A model generated the notes under the pieces. That model was not told where the DNA came from and did not search any database. It was given only the letters and a program-made list of their open reading frames with translations. Position numbers and translations under genes: made by a program. Shown here piece after piece: positions 19,412-27,986 of a DNA stretch of 36,658 bases. The DNA is from Acidimicrobiaceae bacterium (GTDB taxonomy: Bacteria > Actinomycetota > Acidimicrobiia > Acidimicrobiales > Ilumatobacteraceae), in NCBI GenBank assembly GCA_947505655.1, contig CANNMD010000007.1, forward strand, positions 1-36,658. The letters are read 5' to 3'. Every line of letters begins with the position of its first letter. The first letter of the stretch is position 1.

Positions 19412-20874
19412 TGTGCGGCCTCCTCTTGGGCGCGTGATTGCAGAGCGAGTTTGTCGATCTTGCCGATGGAGGTGAGTGGCAACTCGTCGAGCACCACCAG
19501 ACAATCGGGCGCCTTGTAGGCCGCAAGATGCTTCTTCACGAACTTGCGCAAATCGCTGAGGTTCAGCTCGGCCGAACCGCGAGGCACTGCGAACAACACG
19601 CCGATCTCGCCGAGGCGGCCCTTCACCGGAACGCCAACCACCGCGACGCCAGCGAGTTTGCGGTACGCGCCAAGACAGTTCTCGATCTCGATGGGATACA
19701 CGTTGTTGCCGCCGCGGATGTACATCTCGGTATTGCGGCCGACCAAGCGAAGGTTGCCGTCGGCGCCCATCCAGCCAAGGTCGCCAGTGTGCAGCCATCC
19801 GTCGCTGTCGATGGCTTCGGCGGTGCGCTCGGGGTCGTTCCAGTAGCCGCGCATCATTGCCCGGCTGCGCAGACACACGGTGCCGATGTGGTCGACGCCG
19901 CGGCCGGTGAGTTCGGTGCCGAGTTCGTCGACCAGCTTCAGGTGCACGCCGCCGTTAGGGCGACCAACGGTGTTGCAGATGACTTCGTCGGTGTCTTTGA
20001 GGCGTGTGCCGGTAGCAACGCATGATTCGGTGCTGGCGTAACGCACAACGACCGGGCAGCCCAACTTGGTGCGCATCTCGGCCACTAACTCGGGAGGAAT
20101 GCGTGCCGCGCCAATGCCAGCGATGCGCAGACTCGACACGTCGGTGGCGGCGAAGTCGGGATGATCGAACATCATCCGGTATTGCGTGGGCACGCCCTGG
20201 CACACCGTGACGTGCTCGGTGCTGATGAGCGCAAGGGCCTCGGCTGCGGTCCACGGTGACGGCACCACGATGGTGGTGATGAGGTGCATCAGTTCGTCCC
20301 AGATGCGGGTCATTGCGCCAACGTGGGCAAAGGGCAGCGGTGACAAGCGGCGATCGCCAGCCTCGCTGAGTGGGGCGGCGCCGTGGGTCATTGAGCGCAG
20401 GCACGAATGGTCGAACCATGCGCCTTTTGGAAAGCCGGTGGTGCCGCCTGTCCACACAATGGCCACCGGATCGGTTGCCTCAAGCGCTACTCGTCGACGA
20501 AGTGGATCTCCGCCCGATGCGGAGGGCAGGGGACCATCGAACGTGAAGCGGGGCGAGCACTGCGCCGTGATGTGTTCGATCTCGGCGGTGCCCAGCCGTG
20601 GATTGATGCCGGTGGCAACGCCGCCTGCGCGAACGATTGCTTGATACGCAATCGCGTAGTCGATGCCGCTGGCCAACTTGATGCCGACGACATCGCCCTT
20701 GGAAATGCCGTGGGTATCGATGAGCCAGCCCGCCAGTGCGTCGGCCTCGGTGGCCCATTGGGCAAACGTCAGCCGTCGACCTTCGTGCACATACGCTTCT
20801 CGGTCGCCGTGTTTGGCAACGACTTCGTCGAACAGATCGACAATGGTGGCAAAGTCGCCGGTAATTGGGTCCAT
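19399..20874 (-). CDS. AMP-dependent acyl-CoA synthetase/ligase
   Basis: ATG at 20874 (MDPITGDFATIVDLFDEVVAKHGDREAYVHEGRRL); IVWTGGTTGFPKGAWF, WLHTGDLGWMGADGNLRLVGRNTEMYIRGGNNVYPIEIE, SIGKIDKLAL. Confidence 0.88.
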   Translation of the reverse strand: MDPITGDFATIVDLFDEVVAKHGDREAYVHEGRRLTFAQWATEADALAGWLIDTHGISKGDVVGIKLASGIDYAIAYQAIVRAGGVATGINPRLGTAEIEHITAQCSPRFTFDGPLPSASGGDPLRRRVALEATDPVAIVWTGGTTGFPKGAWFDHSCLRSMTHGAAPLSEAGDRRLSPLPFAHVGAMTRIWDELMHLITTIVVPSPWTAAEALALISTEHVTVCQGVPTQYRMMFDHPDFAATDVSSLRIAGIGAARIPPELVAEMRTKLGCPVVVRYASTESCVATGTRLKDTDEVICNTVGRPNGGVHLKLVDELGTELTGRGVDHIGTVCLRSRAMMRGYWNDPERTAEAIDSDGWLHTGDLGWMGADGNLRLVGRNTEMYIRGGNNVYPIEIENCLGAYRKLAGVAVVGVPVKGRLGEIGVLFAVPRGSAELNLSDLRKFVKKHLAAYKAPDCLVVLDELPLTSIGKIDKLALQSRAQEEAAQWTP

Positions 20875-21977
20875 CAGAAGGTGAGCACGCCTCGCGCGAT
20901 CGTGCCGCTCTCGAGGCCATGAACGGCGTCTTGCCACTGCTCTACAGGGAAGGTCTGCGACACGAGTTCGTCGAGCAAGATTTCGCCGCGGCGGTAGAGC
21001 TCGATGATGCGTGGGATATCGCGGTGCGGCGAGATGGTGCCGTAGCGGCAACCGATGATGCCGCGGTCCACCTGAGTGAGGCGGCCGTAGAGACCATGGA
21101 ACTCGGTGGTCTGGCCCGACACGCCGATGACCACGACGGTGCCTTCCCAGTCGAGCGATTCGAGTGCGTTGTAGGTGACTGCTGGGTGAGCGACACAGTC
21201 GAACGCCCAGTTCACGCCGCCGCCGTTGAATGGGCCGCGGGGCATCTCGCTGTTCCACGGCACCAACGCGCCAATGGCGGCAACCACATCGTCGCGCTTG
21301 CCATCAATGAAGTGCGTTGCGCCGAACTGCTTGGCGAGCGCCTCCTTCTCGGGCACGGTGTCGATAGCGATGATGGTGGTTGCGCCCTGCACCTTGAGGG
21401 CTTGAATCACGTTGAGGCCGACGCCGCCAACACCAAACACGGCGGCGGTTTGGCCGCGCTGCACATTGGCACGGTTGAACACTGCACCCATGCCGGTGAC
21501 CACACCGCAGCCCACAAGGGCAGCCGATGTGAGAGGAACATCGTCGGGGATCTTCACGCACTGAATGTCGCGAACCACGGTGCGCTCGGCGAACGCGCTG
21601 GTTGCAGCGAAGTTGTAGATGGGCTGGCCATCAAGGGTGAACGGCTGGCTCCAGTTGGCCAAGGTTTGGCGGCAACCGGTGGGGCGGCCACTGGCGCACG
21701 GTGCGCAGAATCCGCACGCAGCAAGTGTGGCGATGATGACGTGGTCGCCTGGCTTCACGTGGGTGACAGCGTCGCCCACCTGCGCCACGATGCCTGCGCC
21801 CTCGTGCCCGCACACACCGGGTGACGGCACCGGATAGAGGCCGCTCATGTACGACAGGTCGCTGTGGCACAGGCCAGCAGCACCAATTTCGACGACAACA
21901 TCGCGTGGCCCGGGAGCGCGCAGCGTGAGCCCGTCGACAAATTCGGTCGTGGTGCCGTTAAAGACAATGCCGCGCAT
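20874..21977 (-). CDS. Zinc-dependent alcohol dehydrogenase (MDR superfamily)
   Basis: ATG at 21977 (MRGIVFNGTTTEFVDGL); GHEGAGIVAQVGDAVTHVKPGDHV, structural-zinc cysteines CGFCAPCASGRPTGC, GVGGVGLNVIQ. Confidence 0.9.
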   Translation of the reverse strand: MRGIVFNGTTTEFVDGLTLRAPGPRDVVVEIGAAGLCHSDLSYMSGLYPVPSPGVCGHEGAGIVAQVGDAVTHVKPGDHVIIATLAACGFCAPCASGRPTGCRQTLANWSQPFTLDGQPIYNFAATSAFAERTVVRDIQCVKIPDDVPLTSAALVGCGVVTGMGAVFNRANVQRGQTAAVFGVGGVGLNVIQALKVQGATTIIAIDTVPEKEALAKQFGATHFIDGKRDDVVAAIGALVPWNSEMPRGPFNGGGVNWAFDCVAHPAVTYNALESLDWEGTVVVIGVSGQTTEFHGLYGRLTQVDRGIIGCRYGTISPHRDIPRIIELYRRGEILLDELVSQTFPVEQWQDAVHGLESGTIARGVLTF

Positions 21978-22058
21978 AAGAACCCCCAAGAGTGAGCGGT
22001 GAGACCGCAACGATAGTCGTACCCAATTCGGCGGCCGCACACGGACCGGCCGAGTGCA

Positions 22059-23267
22059 TTACTTCAGATGATCGATGTGCAGCATCTTGATGGCGTTGCC
22101 GCGCACCAACTTGTAGACCACTTCATCGGAAAGGTGCGACATCTGCTCAGTTGCGATCTTGGCGGTGTTCGGCCAGGTGCTGTCGCTGTGCGGGTAATCG
22201 CTCTCGTAGGTCACGTTGTCGACGCCAATGGCATCGAGGTTCTGGAGCCCGTGTGGATCGTCGAAGAAGCAACCGTAGACGTGACGCTTGAACAACTCGC
22301 TCGGTGGCTCAAGCACCTTGTCGGCGATGCCGCCCCAGCCGCGGTTCTCTTCCCACACCGTGTCGGCGCGCTCGAGAATGTATGGGATCCAGCCGATCTG
22401 GCCTTCGCTGTAGGCGATGGTGAGATCGGGGAACTTTGTGAAGATGCCACTCATCAACCAGTCGACCATGCTGAAACAGCAGTTCGCGAACGTGAGCGTT
22501 GAGCCAACTGCCGCGGGTGCGTCGGGCGAGGTAGACGGCATCTTTGAGCCGCTACCGATGTGCATGTTGATGGTGGTCTGCGTTTCGTTGCAGGCCTCAA
22601 AGAACGGCAGCCAGTAACCATCGGCGTCGTGGATGCTGGGCAGACCGAGGTTGGCCGGAATCTCGCTGAAGCACACGGCGTGCACACCGCGTGCAGCGTT
22701 GCGGCGAACTTCGCGTGCTGCTTCAACTGGGTCCCACAAAGGAATCAAGGTGAGGGGCAGCAAACGCCCGCCCGAAAGCCCGCACCATTCTTCGACCATC
22801 CAGTCGTTGTATGCCTGCACGCACAACAACCCGAGTTCTTTGTCGGCAGCCTCGGTGAAGGTCTGGCCACAAAAGCGAGGGAAGGTGGGGAAGCACAACG
22901 ACGCTTCGATGCCGTTGATGTCCATGTCGGCGAGTCGCTCGGGCAACAGGTAGGAACCCTGGCGCATCTCGTCGTAGGTGATGCCCTTGAGCGTGACTTC
23001 GTCGCGCGAGAAACCAACGGCAGTGTCGAGGCGGGTGAGTGGACGACGAAGATCTTCGTAGAACCACCAGTCGACGAGTTCGCCTGGATCGCCCTTGTCT
23101 CCGGGGATCGCAGTGAACTTGCCGCCAATGAAGGTCATTTCTTTGACGGGACGGCGTTCGATTCGGGGACCGATGTCTCGGTACTTCGATGGTAAACGGT
23201 CGGACCACACTGTGGCTGGCTCGATGACGTGGTCATCGACCGAGATGATCTTGGGCAACTCGCGCAT
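22059..23267 (-). CDS. Amidohydrolase family 2 (ACMSD-like) protein
   Basis: ATG at 23267 (MRELPKIISVDDHVIEPATVWSDRLPSKY); MDINGIEASLCFPTFPRFCGQTF; YESDYPHSDSTWPNT; close paralogue of 10027..11235. Confidence 0.87.
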   Translation of the reverse strand: MRELPKIISVDDHVIEPATVWSDRLPSKYRDIGPRIERRPVKEMTFIGGKFTAIPGDKGDPGELVDWWFYEDLRRPLTRLDTAVGFSRDEVTLKGITYDEMRQGSYLLPERLADMDINGIEASLCFPTFPRFCGQTFTEAADKELGLLCVQAYNDWMVEEWCGLSGGRLLPLTLIPLWDPVEAAREVRRNAARGVHAVCFSEIPANLGLPSIHDADGYWLPFFEACNETQTTINMHIGSGSKMPSTSPDAPAAVGSTLTFANCCFSMVDWLMSGIFTKFPDLTIAYSEGQIGWIPYILERADTVWEENRGWGGIADKVLEPPSELFKRHVYGCFFDDPHGLQNLDAIGVDNVTYESDYPHSDSTWPNTAKIATEQMSHLSDEVVYKLVRGNAIKMLHIDHLK

Positions 23268-23289
23268 GCTCGGCACTGTAGCATCGGTT

Positions 23290-23306
23290 TCTGACGGTCT
23301 GTCAGA
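23290..23306. promoter_or_regulatory. Inverted repeat TCTGAC-GGTCT-GTCAGA, putative TetR-type operator (site 3)
   Basis: Perfect 6-bp arms, 23 bp upstream of the start at 23267, in the intergenic region shared with the divergent SDR at 23430. Confidence 0.78.
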
Positions 23307-23429
23307 TTCGAGCAAACAGTGGCTCGAACGGTGTTTCTTGGGGGTTTGTTGATGGGTGTGCCGACGAGTTTCGAGAACCAAGCCGCGCTGGTCATGCGCA
23401 TCGATCCTTCGACGCGATAGGACCGAGCC

Positions 23430-24206
23430 ATGTTGTCTCCTGATGCATTCCGTCTCGACTCGAAAGTGGCCCTCATTACTGGCGCCGCACAGGGCCTTGG
23501 GCGCTCGATGGCCCTCGCGTTCGCGCAGTACGGCGCAGACCTGTTGTTATGCGACCGCAAGGTTGACGAACTCGCCGATACAGCGCAGGCGGCCCGCGAG
23601 CTTGGAGCCAACGTGGTCACCGAGATACTCGACGTTCGCGATACCGCTGCGGTGAACCAATGGGTCAGTGGCCTCGATCGCATTGATGTGCTCGTCAACA
23701 ACGCGGGCGGCACCTTCCACGGAGCGTTCCTCGATGCCAGCGACAAGGGTCAGCGATCGTTGGTCGACGAGAACTTCACCAGCGTCACCAACTTCGTGCG
23801 AGCCGCCGTGCCGCGCATGGGTGCGGGCTCGTCGATTATCAACATCACCTCGGTCGAGGCCTATCGGGCGGCTCCCGGATTCGGTATCTACGGAGCAATG
23901 AAGGCAGCGGTCGAGCATCTCAGCCGCACGTTGGCTCTCGAACTCAGCGTGCAAGGCATTCGGGTGAACACTATTGCTCCCGACGGTCTGCCAACGCCAG
24001 GCGATGCAGGGCTCATTGTTGGCGACGACGATTACGGCAAGAAGCTTGCGCTCGGCTGGGGAACTAGCGACGACATCAGCGGGGCAGCGGTGTTCTTGGC
24101 CTCGACAGCGAGTCGTTACATCACGGGAACAACGGTTCATGTCGATGGTGGTTCCGATGCATCCCGCGGTTGGCATCTCGACTCCAAGGGAAATTGGGTG
24201 CCATGA
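23430..24206 (+). CDS. Short-chain dehydrogenase/reductase (SDR)
   Basis: ITGAAQGLGRSMALAFAQYGADLLLCDR, NNAGGTFHGAF, YGAMKAAVEHLSRTLALE. Confidence 0.9.
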   Translation: MLSPDAFRLDSKVALITGAAQGLGRSMALAFAQYGADLLLCDRKVDELADTAQAARELGANVVTEILDVRDTAAVNQWVSGLDRIDVLVNNAGGTFHGAFLDASDKGQRSLVDENFTSVTNFVRAAVPRMGAGSSIINITSVEAYRAAPGFGIYGAMKAAVEHLSRTLALELSVQGIRVNTIAPDGLPTPGDAGLIVGDDDYGKKLALGWGTSDDISGAAVFLASTASRYITGTTVHVDGGSDASRGWHLDSKGNWVP

Positions 24207-25054
24207 GAATCACACGAGTAACTGCAGACCTCGGAGCCGACATCACCGACGTCGATGTCTCGCTCGCCAACGACTCAATCATCGAGGCCATTCGCTCCGC
24301 AGTGATTGAGCACTCGGTGGTGATGATCCGCGATCAGCATCAGCTCGGTCTCGATGGCCTCGAGGCGTTCACCCAACGCCTTGGCACTCCAATCGACACG
24401 CCCTACGTGCAGCCGATGGCCGATCGACCCAATGTGGTTCGCGTGGTCAAAGAGGCGGGCGAGCGTGCGCTCAACTTCGGCGGCGGCTGGCACACCGATC
24501 TCAGCTATCTGGCCGCGCCGCCAAGCTTTACCTTGCTGTATGCCACCGATGTGCCTCCCTACGGCGGCGACACGGTGTGGTCGAACCAAGTGCGTGCCTT
24601 TCAAACACTGTCGGCCGGCATGCAAAAGACCTTGCTCGGAATGCGTGCAGTGCACTCCGCTGGCCGCCCGTATGGCACCGGTGGTGTCTACGACATCACC
24701 CAGCGCGGACGCACGATGACCATCCTGCCGAGTCCCGATGCGTATGCCGAACAAGAGCATCCGGTGGTCACGGCTCATCCGGTCACTGGCTTACCGGTGT
24801 TGTTCTTGAACAGCGGCTATGTCACTCGGTTCGCCGATTGGGCCGCGCACGAGTCGCAGCCGTTGCTCACGTATCTCTACATGCAGAGCCAGCGCGAATC
24901 GAATGTGTGTCGCATGCGTTGGACCAATGGCACGTTGGCCATTTGGGACAACCGAGCCACGCAGCACAACGCCATCGACGACTACGCCGGATTCCGTCGC
25001 GAGTTGTATCGCACCACCGTTGGCGGCGACGAGCCGATCGCGTATCGGGGTTAG
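24203..25054 (+). CDS. TauD/TfdA family Fe(II)/2-oxoglutarate-dependent dioxygenase
   Basis: ATG at 24203 overlaps the SDR stop (ATGA); HTDLSY metal motif, distal His in ATQHNAIDDY, Arg in RRELYRTTV. Confidence 0.9.
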   Translation: MRITRVTADLGADITDVDVSLANDSIIEAIRSAVIEHSVVMIRDQHQLGLDGLEAFTQRLGTPIDTPYVQPMADRPNVVRVVKEAGERALNFGGGWHTDLSYLAAPPSFTLLYATDVPPYGGDTVWSNQVRAFQTLSAGMQKTLLGMRAVHSAGRPYGTGGVYDITQRGRTMTILPSPDAYAEQEHPVVTAHPVTGLPVLFLNSGYVTRFADWAAHESQPLLTYLYMQSQRESNVCRMRWTNGTLAIWDNRATQHNAIDDYAGFRRELYRTTVGGDEPIAYRG

Positions 25055-25061
25055 CCCAAGC

Positions 25062-25937
25062 TCAGGCGTCGACAACCGCGGTGATCAGATCGAGCATCGC
25101 AGGGTCGGCGGATGCCGGCACCAAGATCAGTTCGTCGCAGCCGATGGCGGCCATTGCGTCGATGGTGTCGCGTAGGCGTTGCTCGGAATGCATGGTCAAC
25201 GAGTCGGCCACCATGCGAGCAATGTTGCTGCCGAACACGTCGAGGTATTGCAACGCAAAGTTCTTGAGTGTCTGTTCGGCTTCGTCGCCGAGCGACACGA
25301 ATACTCCGGTGGTGAGGCGAGGCCGATCGGTGCGGCCAGCATCGAGCCACGCCTGCTCGGCTATGCGGAACTGACGCGACGACTCGTCGGCATCGCCGCC
25401 GAGGGAGAACCCGCTGATTCCGTCGGCCCACTGTGCCGCGCGCTTCAACGATTTGGGACCCATGCCGCTGCACAGAATTGGTGGTCCGCCCGCTTGCACC
25501 GGGGTGGGCCCGATGGGGTTACCGTCGGATGCGACGCCGCCCGCCCACAAGCGACGCAGTTCGGCCACGGCCGAGTCGAGCCGGCTGTGGCGTCGATCGA
25601 ATGGCGCTCCGAGTGCGTCGTAATCTTGCTGGCGCCCGCCAACGCCGACGGCAATGTCGACTCGACCGTCAGACAACACGTCGATGGTGGCTAACTGCTT
25701 GGCCAACATTGCGGGAGCGTGCCACGGCGCGACTGCGAGGTTGAAGAACACACGCACCCGCTCGGTGAGCATGGCTGCGGCGGTGCACAGCGTGATGCCC
25801 TCGAGGTTATGGAACGTGATTCGCTCGCCAGCCGAGATCGATGAGTACGGGCCGTCGTCGATGCCCTTGCACCATGCGGTAACCGTGTCGCGGTTGAGCC
25901 CGCGTGCCATCTGGGGGAGTGCTACGCCGATGTCCAT
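25062..25937 (-). CDS. LLM-class (probably F420-dependent) flavin oxidoreductase
   Basis: ATG at 25937 (MDIGVALPQMARGLNRDTV); RVRVFFNLAVAPWHAPAMLAKQLATIDVLSDGRVDIAVGVGG. Confidence 0.87.
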   Translation of the reverse strand: MDIGVALPQMARGLNRDTVTAWCKGIDDGPYSSISAGERITFHNLEGITLCTAAAMLTERVRVFFNLAVAPWHAPAMLAKQLATIDVLSDGRVDIAVGVGGRQQDYDALGAPFDRRHSRLDSAVAELRRLWAGGVASDGNPIGPTPVQAGGPPILCSGMGPKSLKRAAQWADGISGFSLGGDADESSRQFRIAEQAWLDAGRTDRPRLTTGVFVSLGDEAEQTLKNFALQYLDVFGSNIARMVADSLTMHSEQRLRDTIDAMAAIGCDELILVPASADPAMLDLITAVVDA

Positions 25938-26005
25938 GACCCCTGACTCTATGATCTTCCAGTGGCATACCAGCGATTCGAATCGTCGTCGTACGAGTTG
26001 CCGAT

Positions 26006-26833
26006 TCACGACACGGCCGCGCTGCGTGCGCATCGAAACCCGGTGTGGCAGGCGGGTTCAGATCGTGGTTGTGCGTGTCGTGCTGCTGGTCGATACCGAG
26101 CGCAGTAGTTGGCGGCGCACAGAAATGATCCGCCCTTGGTGGTTGCCGAATCGGTAGATGTTGTCGAGCAACACGGCGAAGCGGCGGACGTTGAATCGTG
26201 ACGCTCGGCCCATGTGTCGCTGGTCCATTCCCACACGTTGCCCAGCATGTCGAACAGTCCGCGGCTGTTGGCCGCAAAGCTGCCGACAGGCATGGTCGAT
26301 GGCTGGCTCCTGCGAATGTGCTTCCACGGAAACTCGCCCAACCACACGTTGGCTAACAGCATGCCGTCGGCTGCGAGCGGCCATGTGGCCGGTAGCTGAG
26401 TGCCATCGTTGGCTGCCCACTCCCACTCGACCTCGGTGGGTAGGCGACGGCCAGCCCAACGTGAATACGCAATGGCATCGCGCTGCGACACCTGCACCAC
26501 CGGGTGATCGTGATGCTCGGCCGTGAGTTCGTCGGTGCCGCGCGGTCGTCGCCAAGAGGCCGCAGGTTCGTGCCGCCACCACAAAGAAGGCTGGCTCAGA
26601 TCGACCGCGGCGCTGGCCGGCACAAAGACGTTGCCGCCGTGCTGCTCGCCATCGGTGATGTAGCCGGTGGCAGTCACAAACTCAGCGAATTGTGCGTTTG
26701 TCACTGGGTGCTGATCGATGAAGAAGCCGTCGACGTTCGCCGTGCGCGACGGCCGCTCTTCGGGATAGTGATGATCGTCGCCAATGGTGGCGAGGCCCGA
26801 CGGAACCCACAGCTCGGGTGCCGCCAGGGTCAT
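26006..26833 (-). CDS. Formylglycine-generating enzyme / sulfatase-modifying factor family protein
   Basis: PVTNAQFAEFVTATGY, RLPTEVEWEWAAN, GLFDMLGNVWEWTSD, KGGSFLCAANYCARYRPAARH...TGFRCA. Confidence 0.92.
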   Translation of the reverse strand: MTLAAPELWVPSGLATIGDDHHYPEERPSRTANVDGFFIDQHPVTNAQFAEFVTATGYITDGEQHGGNVFVPASAAVDLSQPSLWWRHEPAASWRRPRGTDELTAEHHDHPVVQVSQRDAIAYSRWAGRRLPTEVEWEWAANDGTQLPATWPLAADGMLLANVWLGEFPWKHIRRSQPSTMPVGSFAANSRGLFDMLGNVWEWTSDTWAERHDSTSAASPCCSTTSTDSATTKGGSFLCAANYCARYRPAARHAQPRSEPACHTGFRCARSAAVS

Positions 26834-27462
26834 TGCTTGAGCAGTGTGGACGGCGCTTTGAGTGCGCCAACGCTCATGTCGATCAAGTTCACGATGAACT
26901 GCTCAGTAGACACGGGCAGCGGCTTCGCCAGGTCGATCTGACGAGCGCGCAGCGCCAAGGCATCGGAGACCAACATCAAGAATGTGGTCACGCGCTCGTG
27001 GCGCAGTTCGGCAGGGAGTTCGCCAAGTGCACCGGTGAGCATAAAGAACGCTGCTTGCGCCTGCGTCGGGGTGTTGGGCGTGGCGAGTTCCCATGCATCG
27101 AACAGGTCTGACAGTTGGGCGACGATGCGCAAGAACTCGCGGCCATCGCTGGTGTCGAGTTTGCGGGCGAACGGCAGCACCACTGCGCGGGTGATGGCTG
27201 CGACATCGTCGGTGATCCCAAGCGTTCGAATCTCGGCGAGCATCTGAGCGCGTTCGGACTCGATGCTTTCGTTGTGGAGTTCGATGATCGCCTGCAGAAG
27301 CCCGTCGCGTCCACCGAAGTGATAGTGCAGAGCAGACGAGTTCTTCTGGCCGGCCTGATCGACCACGAGGCGCAGCGGCACGCGGAACACACCTTGTTCG
27401 GCGAACAAGCGCTGCCCGTGCAGGATCAGCTTGTCTCGCGTGTCGTTGGCCGTTCGGGTCAC
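26830..27462 (-). CDS. TetR family transcriptional regulator
   Basis: TRDKLILHGQRLFAEQGVFRVPLRLVVDQAGQKNSSALHYHFGGRDGLLQAII HTH region; 4-bp overlap with the FGE-like gene. Confidence 0.88.
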   Translation of the reverse strand: MTRTANDTRDKLILHGQRLFAEQGVFRVPLRLVVDQAGQKNSSALHYHFGGRDGLLQAIIELHNESIESERAQMLAEIRTLGITDDVAAITRAVVLPFARKLDTSDGREFLRIVAQLSDLFDAWELATPNTPTQAQAAFFMLTGALGELPAELRHERVTTFLMLVSDALALRARQIDLAKPLPVSTEQFIVNLIDMSVGALKAPSTLLKQ

Positions 27463-27471
27463 GCTGTCACC

Positions 27472-27951
27472 CTACGCGCCGTTGAACGACGGAGCCGTCT
27501 TGCCCTGCATCTCGCACAGCATTCGATAGGCGGCCGCAATGCTGCCGGCGTCGGTGATCGACACGATGTTGTCGTCGTCATCGAGGTTGAGGTTGGCGCC
27601 GTTCATCACGAAGAAGACCTCGGTGGTCTCGGTGTTGTCGGCCGGCACCACAAGGGTGTGCATCGAGCCGGCTGGCTCGTGCACAAAGCTGCCGGCTTCG
27701 TAGCGCACGCCGTACTCGCTGTACATCCAGCATCCAGCAGTGGTCCACGCGAACACCGGGCCGGTGTGCAGGTGGCGCTGTGCGGCCATACCTGGCTCGA
27801 ATCGATTGGCGATGACCCAGATACCTGCAGCGATATCGACGTGAACAAGACGAAGCTCGCCTCCGGGTATGGAAACCCAGGGCGAGCTTGTCTCATTCAA
27901 GTGGCTGATCGCGAGGCCCAGATGCCCCGGACCGAGATTGGCGTTTGACAT
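27472..27951 (-). CDS. Cupin-domain protein (2,4'-dihydroxyacetophenone dioxygenase-like)
   Basis: 159 aa; RHLHTGPVFAWTTAGCWMY...YEAGSFVHEPAGSMHTLVVP cupin pattern. Confidence 0.75.
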   Translation of the reverse strand: MSNANLGPGHLGLAISHLNETSSPWVSIPGGELRLVHVDIAAGIWVIANRFEPGMAAQRHLHTGPVFAWTTAGCWMYSEYGVRYEAGSFVHEPAGSMHTLVVPADNTETTEVFFVMNGANLNLDDDDNIVSITDAGSIAAAYRMLCEMQGKTAPSFNGA

Positions 27952-27986
27952 GACGGACCTTTCAAAGAGTGACCGTCATTATTGTG

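Noticed and set aside
20865-21824. 319-aa plus-strand ORF antisense to the alcohol dehydrogenase
   Set aside because: Overlaps a convincing ADH; no recognisable domain.
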